From assembly GCA_963791235.1 (NCBI GenBank), contig CAWBRW010000026.1, forward strand, positions 124,001-188,000: a stretch of 64,000 nucleotides of DNA. The letters are read 5' to 3'. Source of the DNA: JALORV01 sp963791235 (GTDB lineage Bacteria > Pseudomonadota > Gammaproteobacteria > Burkholderiales > Burkholderiaceae_F). The position numbers and the translations under genes were made by a program. Shown in pieces: positions 44,472 to 51,648 of this stretch (position 1 is its first letter; the number at the start of each line of letters is the position of its first letter). Below the pieces are notes generated by a model that saw only the letters and a program-made list of their open reading frames with translations, had not been told where the DNA came from and did no database searches.

Positions 44472-44978
44472 TCATTGATTGTCGCGCTTTGCACCGAGGA
44501 ACGAGGCCGGCGCATGTCGCCGCTTCTTCTTCTCCGGAATCTGCAGATGCTGCTGAGTGAAAGCCGCAAGCCACGGCAGCCATTCGCTCGGCATCGGCAC
44601 CGCCTCGACCTGCGCGCCGCCGTCCAGGCGCCGCGCGGCCTCGTGGTAACTGAGCGTGACCCAGCGCGGCTCCGCGCCGATCTCGGTGAGTTCCCACTCC
44701 ACGAACGCAACGGGCTGATCGGTCGTCAGATTCAGATAGTAGCCTTCGGCCTCGGTGCGATTCAGTTCGACCTCGAAGCCGAGGTGCAGCCACTGCTCGC
44801 CAGCCGCGTTGCGTTCGAGCAAGACCGGCGCCTCGTCGCGCGCGCCGTCGCGCTCGATGACCGCGACCGGAACCCAGATTTCGGAGGTCCACGGGTTGTC
44901 AACGAGATGCTTGGTCATCACGACGGCGGCCGGCCTTCGCAACGAATTTGCCGTTGCTTCGATGTAATCTTCCTTCAT
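44472..44978 (-). CDS. DUF3305 domain protein
   Basis: A 168-residue protein with the DUF3305 core LRRPAAVVMTKHLVDNPWTSEIWVPVAVIE, LHLGFEVELNRTEAEGYYLNLTTDQPVAFVEWEL and SYHEAARRLDGGAQVEAVPMP. It heads the leftward formate dehydrogenase operon. The start at 44978 lies only a few bases from the inferred transcription start, so the mRNA may be almost leaderless. Function unknown; it always travels with DUF3306 and formate dehydrogenase genes. Confidence 0.85.
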   Translation of the reverse strand: MKEDYIEATANSLRRPAAVVMTKHLVDNPWTSEIWVPVAVIERDGARDEAPVLLERNAAGEQWLHLGFEVELNRTEAEGYYLNLTTDQPVAFVEWELTEIGAEPRWVTLSYHEAARRLDGGAQVEAVPMPSEWLPWLAAFTQQHLQIPEKKKRRHAPASFLGAKRDNQ

Positions 44979-44986
44979 GCCCCGAG

Positions 44987-45016
44987 ATTATTCCCGCTTG
45001 CGCTGACGGTGTGCAA
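44987..45016 (-). promoter_or_regulatory. putative sigma-70 promoter of the formate dehydrogenase operon
   Basis: On the minus strand TTGCAC (45016-45011) and AATAAT (44992-44987) are spaced by 18 bases. They lie just ahead of the DUF3305 start within the 80-base divergent gap to fdhD. Both boxes match the consensus at five or four of six positions. The spacing and place fit a promoter, seen by eye only. Confidence 0.5.
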
Positions 45017-45058
45017 ACTGGAATACGAGTGAAGGGTCTTTTACGAGCCGGCGCGATC

Positions 45059-45931
45059 ATGCGCGACATACTCGAAGCGCGGCACAAGGCTGAAACCCCA
45101 CTGACGATGCAACTGCTCCTGACCAAAGCATCCCGCCCGCTGATCTTTCCGGTCGACGCGATCGACGAACGCGGCGCCTCGGTGCCGACACCGATCGCCG
45201 GCGAGCATCCGCTGACGCTCTATGTCGACAAATGCGAAGTCGTCACGCTGATGACGCTGGGCCAGGCGCCCGAGGCGCTCGCCATCGGCTACCTGCGCAA
45301 CCAGAGGCTGGTTTCGTCGCTCGACGAACTCGCCGCGGTGCAGGTCGACTGGGAAACCGATGCCGTGGCGGTCACCACGCGACGGGGCGTCAAGTCGCTG
45401 GCGAAGAAGCTCGCCAAACGGACGGTGACCACCGGTTGCGGTCAAGGCACCATGTTCGGCGACCTGATGGACGAAGTCGAATCGATCCGCTTGCGCGATG
45501 ACGTGTGCTTGCCGGAAGCGTCGCTCTTCGCCGTGCTCGAAGCCGTGCGCCAGCACGAGACGATTTACAACACCGCGGGCGCCGTGCACGGCTGCGCGCT
45601 GGCGACGAACGAGGGCGCCGACAGCCGCATCCTGGTGTTCATCGAGGACGTCGGCCGGCATAACGCGGTCGACGCGATCGCAGGCCGCATGTGGCTCGAC
45701 AGCATCGACGGCTCGGACAAGATCTTCTATACGACGGGCCGATTGACGTCCGAGATGGTGATCAAGACCGCGCAGATGGGGATTCCCTTCCTGGTGTCCC
45801 GCTCAGGTCTGACCGAAATGGGATGGCGCATCGCCAGCCAGGTCGGCCTGACGATGATCGGCCGCGCAGCCCGCAAGCACTACCTGCTCTTCACAGGTCG
45901 GCATCGTTTCGACGCGGCGCGCACAGCATGA
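45059..45931 (+). CDS. fdhD: sulfurtransferase FdhD for formate dehydrogenase maturation
   Basis: About 290 residues from ATG 45059 (a GTG at 45029 is an alternative). The core is ERGASVPTPIAGEHPLTLYVDKCEVVTLMTLG, then RTVTTGCGQGTMFG, where the cysteine is the sulfur carrier, then TIYNTAGAVHGCALAT, VFIEDVGRHNAVDAIAG and the C-terminal GRLTSEMVIKTAQMGIPFLVSRSG. FdhD takes sulfur from IscS and sulfurates the Mo centre of FdoG. Here the active loop is CGQG, so the second cysteine of the CxxC pair known from E. coli is missing. Divergent from the fdh operon. Confidence 0.94.
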   Translation: MRDILEARHKAETPLTMQLLLTKASRPLIFPVDAIDERGASVPTPIAGEHPLTLYVDKCEVVTLMTLGQAPEALAIGYLRNQRLVSSLDELAAVQVDWETDAVAVTTRRGVKSLAKKLAKRTVTTGCGQGTMFGDLMDEVESIRLRDDVCLPEASLFAVLEAVRQHETIYNTAGAVHGCALATNEGADSRILVFIEDVGRHNAVDAIAGRMWLDSIDGSDKIFYTTGRLTSEMVIKTAQMGIPFLVSRSGLTEMGWRIASQVGLTMIGRAARKHYLLFTGRHRFDAARTA

Positions 45932-46509
45932 ATGACGCGATATGCGGACTGGTACTGGCCGGCGGACAAGGGCGTCGCATGGGCGGCGTGGACAAGGGTC
46001 TGCAGCCGCTGCAGGGTCGGCCGCTGATGCAGCATGTGATCGACCGGCTGCGTCCGCAGGTCGACAGCGTGCTGATCAACGCCAACCAGAACCTCGAGCG
46101 CTATGCGGAGTTCGGCTGTCCCATCGTTCCGGATCGGGTAGGCGGCTTCGCGGGGCCCCTGGCCGGGCTGGACGCGGGCCTGCACGCCACCGATGCGCCG
46201 CTGATAGTCACCGTGCCGTGCGATTCGCCGTTTCTGCCCCACGATCTCGTCGCCCGGCTGGCGACGGCGCGCAGGGCGATCGACGCCGATGTCGCGGTAG
46301 CGCGCACGGGAACTCAGCCGCATCCGGTATTTGCGCTGGTATGCACCCGCGTGCGTTCCCACCTGGCCGACTTCCTCGCACGCGGCGAGCGCAAGATTGA
46401 TCTCTGGTACGCCAGCCTGAGTGTGGTCGAGGTCGCCTTCGACGACGAAGCCGACGCCTTCGCCAATATCAACACGCGCGCCGAACTGGCACAGCACGAC
46501 CACCGATGA
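45928..46509 (+). CDS. mobA: molybdenum cofactor guanylyltransferase MobA
   Basis: A 193-residue nucleotidyltransferase from ATG 45928, overlapping the fdhD stop by 4 bases. It has CGLVLAGGQGRRMGGVDKGLQP (the GTP-binding loop), NANQNLERYAEFG, VPDRVGGFAGPLAGLDAGLHA and the metal-binding VTVPCDSPFLP, all typical of MobA. It attaches GMP to molybdopterin to give the bis-MGD needed by FdoG. The end AFANINTRAEL is also conserved. Confidence 0.95.
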   Translation: MNDAICGLVLAGGQGRRMGGVDKGLQPLQGRPLMQHVIDRLRPQVDSVLINANQNLERYAEFGCPIVPDRVGGFAGPLAGLDAGLHATDAPLIVTVPCDSPFLPHDLVARLATARRAIDADVAVARTGTQPHPVFALVCTRVRSHLADFLARGERKIDLWYASLSVVEVAFDDEADAFANINTRAELAQHDHR

Positions 46510-46599
46510 AATCCCGGCGCTCCCGCTCCGCGCGGTCGGTTGCGGACGCCAGTGCCCTGATCGCGTGCAGGAACAGAGACTCAGCTGCGGACCGGCCGT

Positions 46600-47727
46600 T
46601 CAACGTCCCGCTCTTCGAAGGCCTCGATAAGGCCCTCTGTCGGCACGTTCGCCCCACCACGGCAATACGTCGCGCAACGCCAGCGCCTCGCCGCTGCGCG
46701 CTGGCGCGTAGCCGACCAGCGTCGAGATCCGTCGCAACCAGGCCTCGCTGCGCAGCACCGCCTGCAAGGTGCGGATCGCGGGTTGCGTCAACGTCGCCTT
46801 GTCGCACACCAGGAAGTACTCTTCCCACAGCAGCGGCACGAAGTCGAGGTCGCGCGAGCGCGCCGCCGCCTCGATGCACAGGCCGGTGTCCGCCTGACCT
46901 GCGGCCACGGCCTGAGCCACCGCCGCGTGCGAAGGCTCCTCGTTTTCATAGCCGACCAGTGCGGATGGAGCAACGCCGTGCTGCTCGCACAGCGCTTCGA
47001 GCAGCAGCCGCGTGCCGGTCCCGGTCGGCCGATTGACGAAGCGCGCGCTGCGCGCCGCCACATCGGCGATCGTCTTCAGATCGAAAGGATTCCCGCGTGC
47101 CACCGCCAGACCCTGAACGCGTCGCGCAAATCCGATCAACTGGTGGCGTTCGGGATGAAGCAGGGGCTTGTAGGTTCGGGCAATCAGGCTGTCGCTCATC
47201 GTTCGGGGCGGCAGGTGGAAGCCGGCGATCGCACAGCGTCCAGCGTTCAGTTCGTGCAGTGCGTCCGCACTGCCGGTAAAGCGGATGTCGAGGTGCAGGC
47301 GGGCCGGCATGGTGTGTTCGCCCAGCAGCGCAAGAGCGCTGTCATGGCTGGCGCGCAGTACGAGTACGCTGGCGGAAGTGTCGAAGGCCATCGCGAAAGC
47401 CCGCTCGAGATCGGAGTGCAGCGCGGCGATCTGCGGTGCCAGCCGCGCCTGCGCCTGCCGCTCGGCCCACAGCAGTTTGTCGGCGAATTCGGTCAGCCGC
47501 GCCGGCTGACCACGGTCCCAGACGATCAGGCGGTGTCCGAGTTCCTGTTCCCAGCGCTTGAGCTCGCCCCAGACGTGCCGGTACGACTGACCCAGCGCAC
47601 GCGCGGCGCCCGAGATCGAACCCTGGGCGCGCACTGCAGCCAGCAGATCCATCAACGGATTGCGGATCAGCGCCTCCGGCGCGCGCCCGCTCGCCAGGAC
47701 ATACGACAGTTCGACCTTGTGCACCAC
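46600..47727 (-). CDS. ModE-like regulator with periplasmic-binding-type sensor domain
   Basis: About 375 residues. GTG 47727 is used; a TTG start at 47742 is possible. Residues 20-95 form a ModE/LysR-type winged helix (AQGSISGAARALGQSYRHVWGELKRWEQELG). Residues 100-350 resemble the PBP-like domain of COG1910 proteins (VLRASHDSALALLGEH, GRCAIAGFHLPPR, RPTGTGTRLLLEALCEQHGV). It is divergent from the tup genes with a 115-base gap. It most likely senses tungstate/molybdate or a cofactor product and controls tup or fdh genes. No TOBE domain is present. Confidence 0.86.
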   Translation of the reverse strand: MVHKVELSYVLASGRAPEALIRNPLMDLLAAVRAQGSISGAARALGQSYRHVWGELKRWEQELGHRLIVWDRGQPARLTEFADKLLWAERQAQARLAPQIAALHSDLERAFAMAFDTSASVLVLRASHDSALALLGEHTMPARLHLDIRFTGSADALHELNAGRCAIAGFHLPPRTMSDSLIARTYKPLLHPERHQLIGFARRVQGLAVARGNPFDLKTIADVAARSARFVNRPTGTGTRLLLEALCEQHGVAPSALVGYENEEPSHAAVAQAVAAGQADTGLCIEAAARSRDLDFVPLLWEEYFLVCDKATLTQPAIRTLQAVLRSEAWLRRISTLVGYAPARSGEALALRDVLPWWGERADRGPYRGLRRAGR

Positions 47728-47842
47728 GTGAGTTTGCCCCAAAGCTCGCCGTCCGCAGACGCCACATATGCAGCGGTTTGCCTAAGGAGCCCGGCCCGAA
47801 GCGGCCTGAACGCCCGGGCGCCTGCCTACGATCCATCCTGCG

Positions 47843-48580
47843 ATGGACACGATCCCCCAGGCGACCGCCGCCGCGCTGCACCTGCTTGCCTCGCTCGACC
47901 CGGCGTTGCTGTCGGTGGTCGGGCGCTCATTGGCGGTCAGCATGAGCGCTTGTCTGCTCGCATTCGGCTTCGGCGTGCTCGCCGGGGCCTGGCTCGGCGT
48001 CTCCCGCTTTGCCGGGCGCGGCGCAGTTCTCGCGGTGCTCAACACGCTGCTCGCGCTGCCCTCTGTCGTCGTCGGCCTGCTCGTCTACCTGCTGCTGTCG
48101 CGCTCCGGCCCGCTGGGCTTCCTGGGCTGGCTGTATTCCTTCCAGGCAATGGTGCTGGCGCAGACGATCCTGGTGGCGCCGGTCGTCATGGCGCTGACGC
48201 GCCAGGCGATCGAGGATGCCGACCATGCCCACGGAGAGCAGCTGACGTCGCTGGGCGCCGCTCCGCTGATGCGCAGCCTCCTGCTGGCCTGGGACGAACG
48301 CTACGCGCTGCTGACGGTGCTGATCGCCGCCTTCGGGCGCGCGATCTCCGAAGTCGGCGCGGTCATGATCGTCGGCGGCAATATTGACGGCTTCACCCGG
48401 GTGATGACCACGGCGATCGCGCTGGAAACCAGCAAGGGCGACCTGCCGCTCGCGATCGCGCTGGGCATCGTGCTGTTGCTGCTGGTGCTGGCATTGAACG
48501 CGCTGGTCTCCGCGCTGCGCGGCTGGCGCCAGGAGGTTGACGGAGCGGTTACGCCGGTCGCGCGGATCGAAGTCGCATGA
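47843..48580 (+). CDS. tupB: tungstate ABC transporter permease
   Basis: A 245-residue permease with about 5-6 TM helices and a BPD_transp_1 EAA-like loop (EQLTSLGAAPLMRSLLLAWDERYALLTVLIAAFGRAISEVGAVMIVGGNIDG). The last part of this signature is typical of TupB/tungstate-type permeases. It works with TupC and TupA. The ATG overlaps no gene; the 4-base overlap with tupC links the operon. Confidence 0.9.
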   Translation: MDTIPQATAAALHLLASLDPALLSVVGRSLAVSMSACLLAFGFGVLAGAWLGVSRFAGRGAVLAVLNTLLALPSVVVGLLVYLLLSRSGPLGFLGWLYSFQAMVLAQTILVAPVVMALTRQAIEDADHAHGEQLTSLGAAPLMRSLLLAWDERYALLTVLIAAFGRAISEVGAVMIVGGNIDGFTRVMTTAIALETSKGDLPLAIALGIVLLLLVLALNALVSALRGWRQEVDGAVTPVARIEVA

Positions 48581-49338
48581 AACTGGCCGACGAACCTCTG
48601 CTCACATCTCTGAACGCCCAGCGCGCGCGCGTTGCCGGACGCACGATGTTCGAGCTCGATCAGGTCGGCGTGCGCTACGGCTCAACGTGGGCGCTGCAGT
48701 CGGTCAGCTTATCGATCCATGCCGGCGAACGCGTCGCGCTGGTCGGCCCGAATGGCAGCGGCAAGACCACGCTGCTGCGCGTGCTGAATGGCCTGATCGA
48801 GCCCAGCGCGGGGACAGTGCAGCGCCCCGCGACGACCCGCCAAACGCTGTTGTTCCAGCGTCCCTACATGCTCCGCACGACCGCGCAGCGCAATGTCGCA
48901 GTGGGCCTGTGGCTGCGCGGCGCTCGCTGGCGCGACGCCTGCAAGCAGGCGAACGAGGCGTTGTCGCGCGTCGGCCTGGCTGCGCTCGCCCAGCGCAACG
49001 CACGCACGTTGTCTGTCGGCCAGCAGCAGCGACTGGCACTGGCGCGCGCTTGGGTGATGGCCTCCGATGTGCTCCTGCTCGACGAGCCCACCGCCAGCAT
49101 CGACCTGAATGCGCGGCGTGAAGTCGAAACGCTCCTCAGCGAGTTCGCAGCCGGGCGGCTGCAGACGCTGGTCTTCAGCAGCCACCCCCTCGAACTGGTC
49201 GGGCGGCTTGCGAGCCGTGTGCTCTGCCTGCAAGACGGCCGCATACGCGCCGATCTTCCGGTACAGGAATTTCTGCAGGGTGCTGTTGCGGGCGCGTCAA
49301 CCCGTTCATTCGAGGGAGAACCGAAATGGCGTCTATGA
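48577..49338 (+). CDS. tupC: tungstate ABC transporter ATP-binding protein
   Basis: A 253-residue ABC ATPase. The Walker A is GPNGSGKTTLLRV, the Q-loop LFQRPYMLR, the signature LSVGQQQRLALARAW and the Walker B VLLLDEPTASID, ending with the H-loop FSSHPLEL. A short N-terminal extension of about 23 residues precedes FELDQVGVRYGS, so an internal ATG at 48646 is another possible start. The sequence overlaps tupA by 13 bases. Confidence 0.92.
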   Translation: MKLADEPLLTSLNAQRARVAGRTMFELDQVGVRYGSTWALQSVSLSIHAGERVALVGPNGSGKTTLLRVLNGLIEPSAGTVQRPATTRQTLLFQRPYMLRTTAQRNVAVGLWLRGARWRDACKQANEALSRVGLAALAQRNARTLSVGQQQRLALARAWVMASDVLLLDEPTASIDLNARREVETLLSEFAAGRLQTLVFSSHPLELVGRLASRVLCLQDGRIRADLPVQEFLQGAVAGASTRSFEGEPKWRL

Positions 49339-50135
49339 ACTTGGCGAAACCCTTCGTTGCCGCGCTCCTGTGCATCGCCGGTGGCGCGGCCGGCGCGCAG
49401 ACCATAACTCTTGCATCGACCACGTCGACCGAGCAGTCAGGGCTTTTCGCGCATCTGCTGCCGCTGTTCAAGCAGGCCAGCGGCCTGGACGTGAAGGTGG
49501 TGGCGGTCGGCACCGGGCAGGCACTCGACATCGGGCGCCGCGGCGACGCGGATGCGCTCCTCGTCCACGATCAGGCGGCCGAGGAGAAGTTCGTTGCCGA
49601 CGGCCTCGGGCTCCCGCGCCACGCGGTCATGTACAACGACTTCGTACTGATCGGACCGAAGAGCGATCCCGCCGCGGCACGCGGTTCGGACATCGTCGCC
49701 GCGCTCAAGAAGATCAGCGCCAGCAATGCCGCATTCATTTCGCGCGGCGACAAGAGCGGTACGCACAGCGCCGAGATCCGGTACTGGACCACCGCTGGAC
49801 TGGCGAGCCAGCGCGGCGACGGCTACAAGGAATGTGGGTGCGGCATGGGGCCGGCGTTGAACATCGCGTCCGCCGCCGGGGCTTACGTGCTGGCCGATCG
49901 CGGCACCTGGCTTGCATTCAAGAACCGCGGCGACCTCACCGTGCTGGTCGAAGGCGACAAGCGCCTGTTCAACCAGTATGGCGTGATCGTGGTGAATCCG
50001 GTGCGGCATCCACATGTGAAAGTGGCGCAGGCGCAGAAATTCGCCGACTGGATCATCTCGCCGGCGGGACAGGCGGCGATTGCCTCCTACAAGATCGGCG
50101 GAGAACAGCTCTTCTTTCCGAACGCGGGCGGGTAG
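49326..50135 (+). CDS. tupA: tungstate-binding periplasmic protein
   Basis: A 269-residue protein with a signal peptide (residues 1-24, ending GAQT). The mature N-terminus is ITLASTTSTEQSGLFAHLLP; the STTST segment matches the TTTS anion-binding motif of TupA-type (COG2998) proteins. Further conserved parts are VGTGQALDIGRRGDADALLVHD, NDFVLIGPKSDP, ISRGDKSGTHSAEIRYW and QYGVIVVNP. It binds tungstate (or molybdate) with high affinity for uptake. Placement before MoeA genes fits cofactor supply. Confidence 0.93.
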   Translation: MASMNLAKPFVAALLCIAGGAAGAQTITLASTTSTEQSGLFAHLLPLFKQASGLDVKVVAVGTGQALDIGRRGDADALLVHDQAAEEKFVADGLGLPRHAVMYNDFVLIGPKSDPAAARGSDIVAALKKISASNAAFISRGDKSGTHSAEIRYWTTAGLASQRGDGYKECGCGMGPALNIASAAGAYVLADRGTWLAFKNRGDLTVLVEGDKRLFNQYGVIVVNPVRHPHVKVAQAQKFADWIISPAGQAAIASYKIGGEQLFFPNAGG

Positions 50136-50391
50136 AGCAGAGCAAACACTGCAAAGGCAGTCCCGCTGTTCCGCAGTCGGCGCGATCTCATGCGCGCCTG
50201 GCCGTGCACTTGACGTCCGCCTGAGGGCGCCCGGTTGACCTTGCCGCAAGTGCGGGATGAGTTGCGCGACAATCCGTGCGCCCACGCGTTGCCAATTGCT
50301 TCGCGCTCCGCCCACAGCCAATTTTGTTTGTGCATCGAAGCTGCCGGCGAGCGTTCCTGCACGAAGAGTGTTCCTGCCCCATGAGCGCCGG

Positions 50392-51636
50392 ATGAAAGCT
50401 GCAATCAATTTGATCCCCGACGTGCGCATGCACGGCTTCCGCAAGCGCAGCGAAGTGCCCGCTGTGCTGGACTGGATCGACCAGCACGCGTTACGGCTGG
50501 GCGCAGAGTCGGCCCCGCTCGAGGAAGCCTGCGGCCGCACGCTGGCGGCCGAAGTGATTGCACCGCTTGATGTGCCCGGCTTCGATCGGGCTGCGATGGA
50601 CGGCTTCGCACTGCGCGGCGCGGAAACGGCCGGGGCCAGCGAATACAACCCCCTCGAATTTCGCGTGCTCGGCCAGGCCATGCCCGGCCAGCCGTTCGCG
50701 GGGGACCTGAAGCCGCGATCGGCCGTGCGGATCATGACCGGCGCGCCGGTCCCAGACGGCGTCGACTCGGTCATACCGGCCGAGTACGCCACGGAGACCG
50801 CCGGACAGATCGTGGTGACTCGACCCGTTGCCCCGGGCCAGCACGTCGGCCATCGCGGCGAAGACCTGCAGTCAGGATCGACCGCCCTTGGCATCGGACG
50901 ACGCCTGCGTCCGCAGGATCTGGGGCTCGTGGCGTCCCTGGGCCTGGACCAGGTGACCGTGGTCAGACAGCCGCGCGTGCGGATGCTTGTCACCGGCAAC
51001 GAAGTGAAGGCCCCGGGAGCACCGAAAGGCACGTTCGAGGTGTACGACGCGAACTCGTACATGCTGCGCGGCCTCATCGCGCGTGACGGCGGCGTGCTCG
51101 AAGCGCATCAGCGATTGGGTGACGACCCGGACAGGATCCGCGCCGCCCTGTTCGCGCCCGGGGTGGACGTGATCCTCGTGTCGGGCGGCTCCAGCGTGGG
51201 TCGCGAGGACTATGCGCCGCGCTTGATCGCCGAGATTGGAGAATTGGCGATACACGGTGTTGCGATGCGCCCATCGAGTCCCGCCGGCGTGGGGCGCATC
51301 GGCGAGGCGCTGGTATTTCTATTGCCGGGCAATCCCGTGTCGTGCCTGTGCGCCTACGATTTCTTCGCGGGTCGCGCCCTGCGCCTGCTCGGCGGACGGT
51401 CGCCCGACTGGCCGCACCGCACGGTGCAGGCAGTGGTTGCGCGCAAGATCGTTTCCGCGATCGGTCGCGTGGACTACTGCCGCGTCCGTCTCGTCGATGG
51501 CCGGGTCGAGCCGATCGCGCTCAGCGGAGCCTCGATCCTTTCCTCGACGACCCGGGCCGACGGCTTTGTGATCGTGCCGGCGCAACTCGAGGGCTACGGG
51601 CCCGACACGGTCGTCACGGTGCTTTTCTACGACTAA
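50392..51636 (+). CDS. moeA: molybdopterin molybdenumtransferase MoeA
   Basis: A 414-residue MoeA from ATG 50392. Domains are in order: EEACGRTLAAEVIAPLDVPGFDRAAMDGFALRG (domain I/III), RIMTGAPVPDGVDSVIPAEY, the MPT-binding domain with TGNEV and VILVSGGSSVGREDYA, LLPGNPVSCLCAYDFF, and a C-terminal beta-barrel. It inserts molybdate or tungstate into adenylylated molybdopterin. The open frame upstream to 50257 lacks conservation. The second moeA-like gene follows after 12 bases. Confidence 0.93.
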   Translation: MKAAINLIPDVRMHGFRKRSEVPAVLDWIDQHALRLGAESAPLEEACGRTLAAEVIAPLDVPGFDRAAMDGFALRGAETAGASEYNPLEFRVLGQAMPGQPFAGDLKPRSAVRIMTGAPVPDGVDSVIPAEYATETAGQIVVTRPVAPGQHVGHRGEDLQSGSTALGIGRRLRPQDLGLVASLGLDQVTVVRQPRVRMLVTGNEVKAPGAPKGTFEVYDANSYMLRGLIARDGGVLEAHQRLGDDPDRIRAALFAPGVDVILVSGGSSVGREDYAPRLIAEIGELAIHGVAMRPSSPAGVGRIGEALVFLLPGNPVSCLCAYDFFAGRALRLLGGRSPDWPHRTVQAVVARKIVSAIGRVDYCRVRLVDGRVEPIALSGASILSSTTRADGFVIVPAQLEGYGPDTVVTVLFYD

Positions 51637-51648
51637 GCGCCCTCGACC

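Noticed and set aside
50136..50391. Possible Moco-type riboswitch ahead of moeA
   Set aside because: The 256-base gap has some short dyads, but I could not match the conserved Moco RNA motif by eye. A covariance search would be needed.
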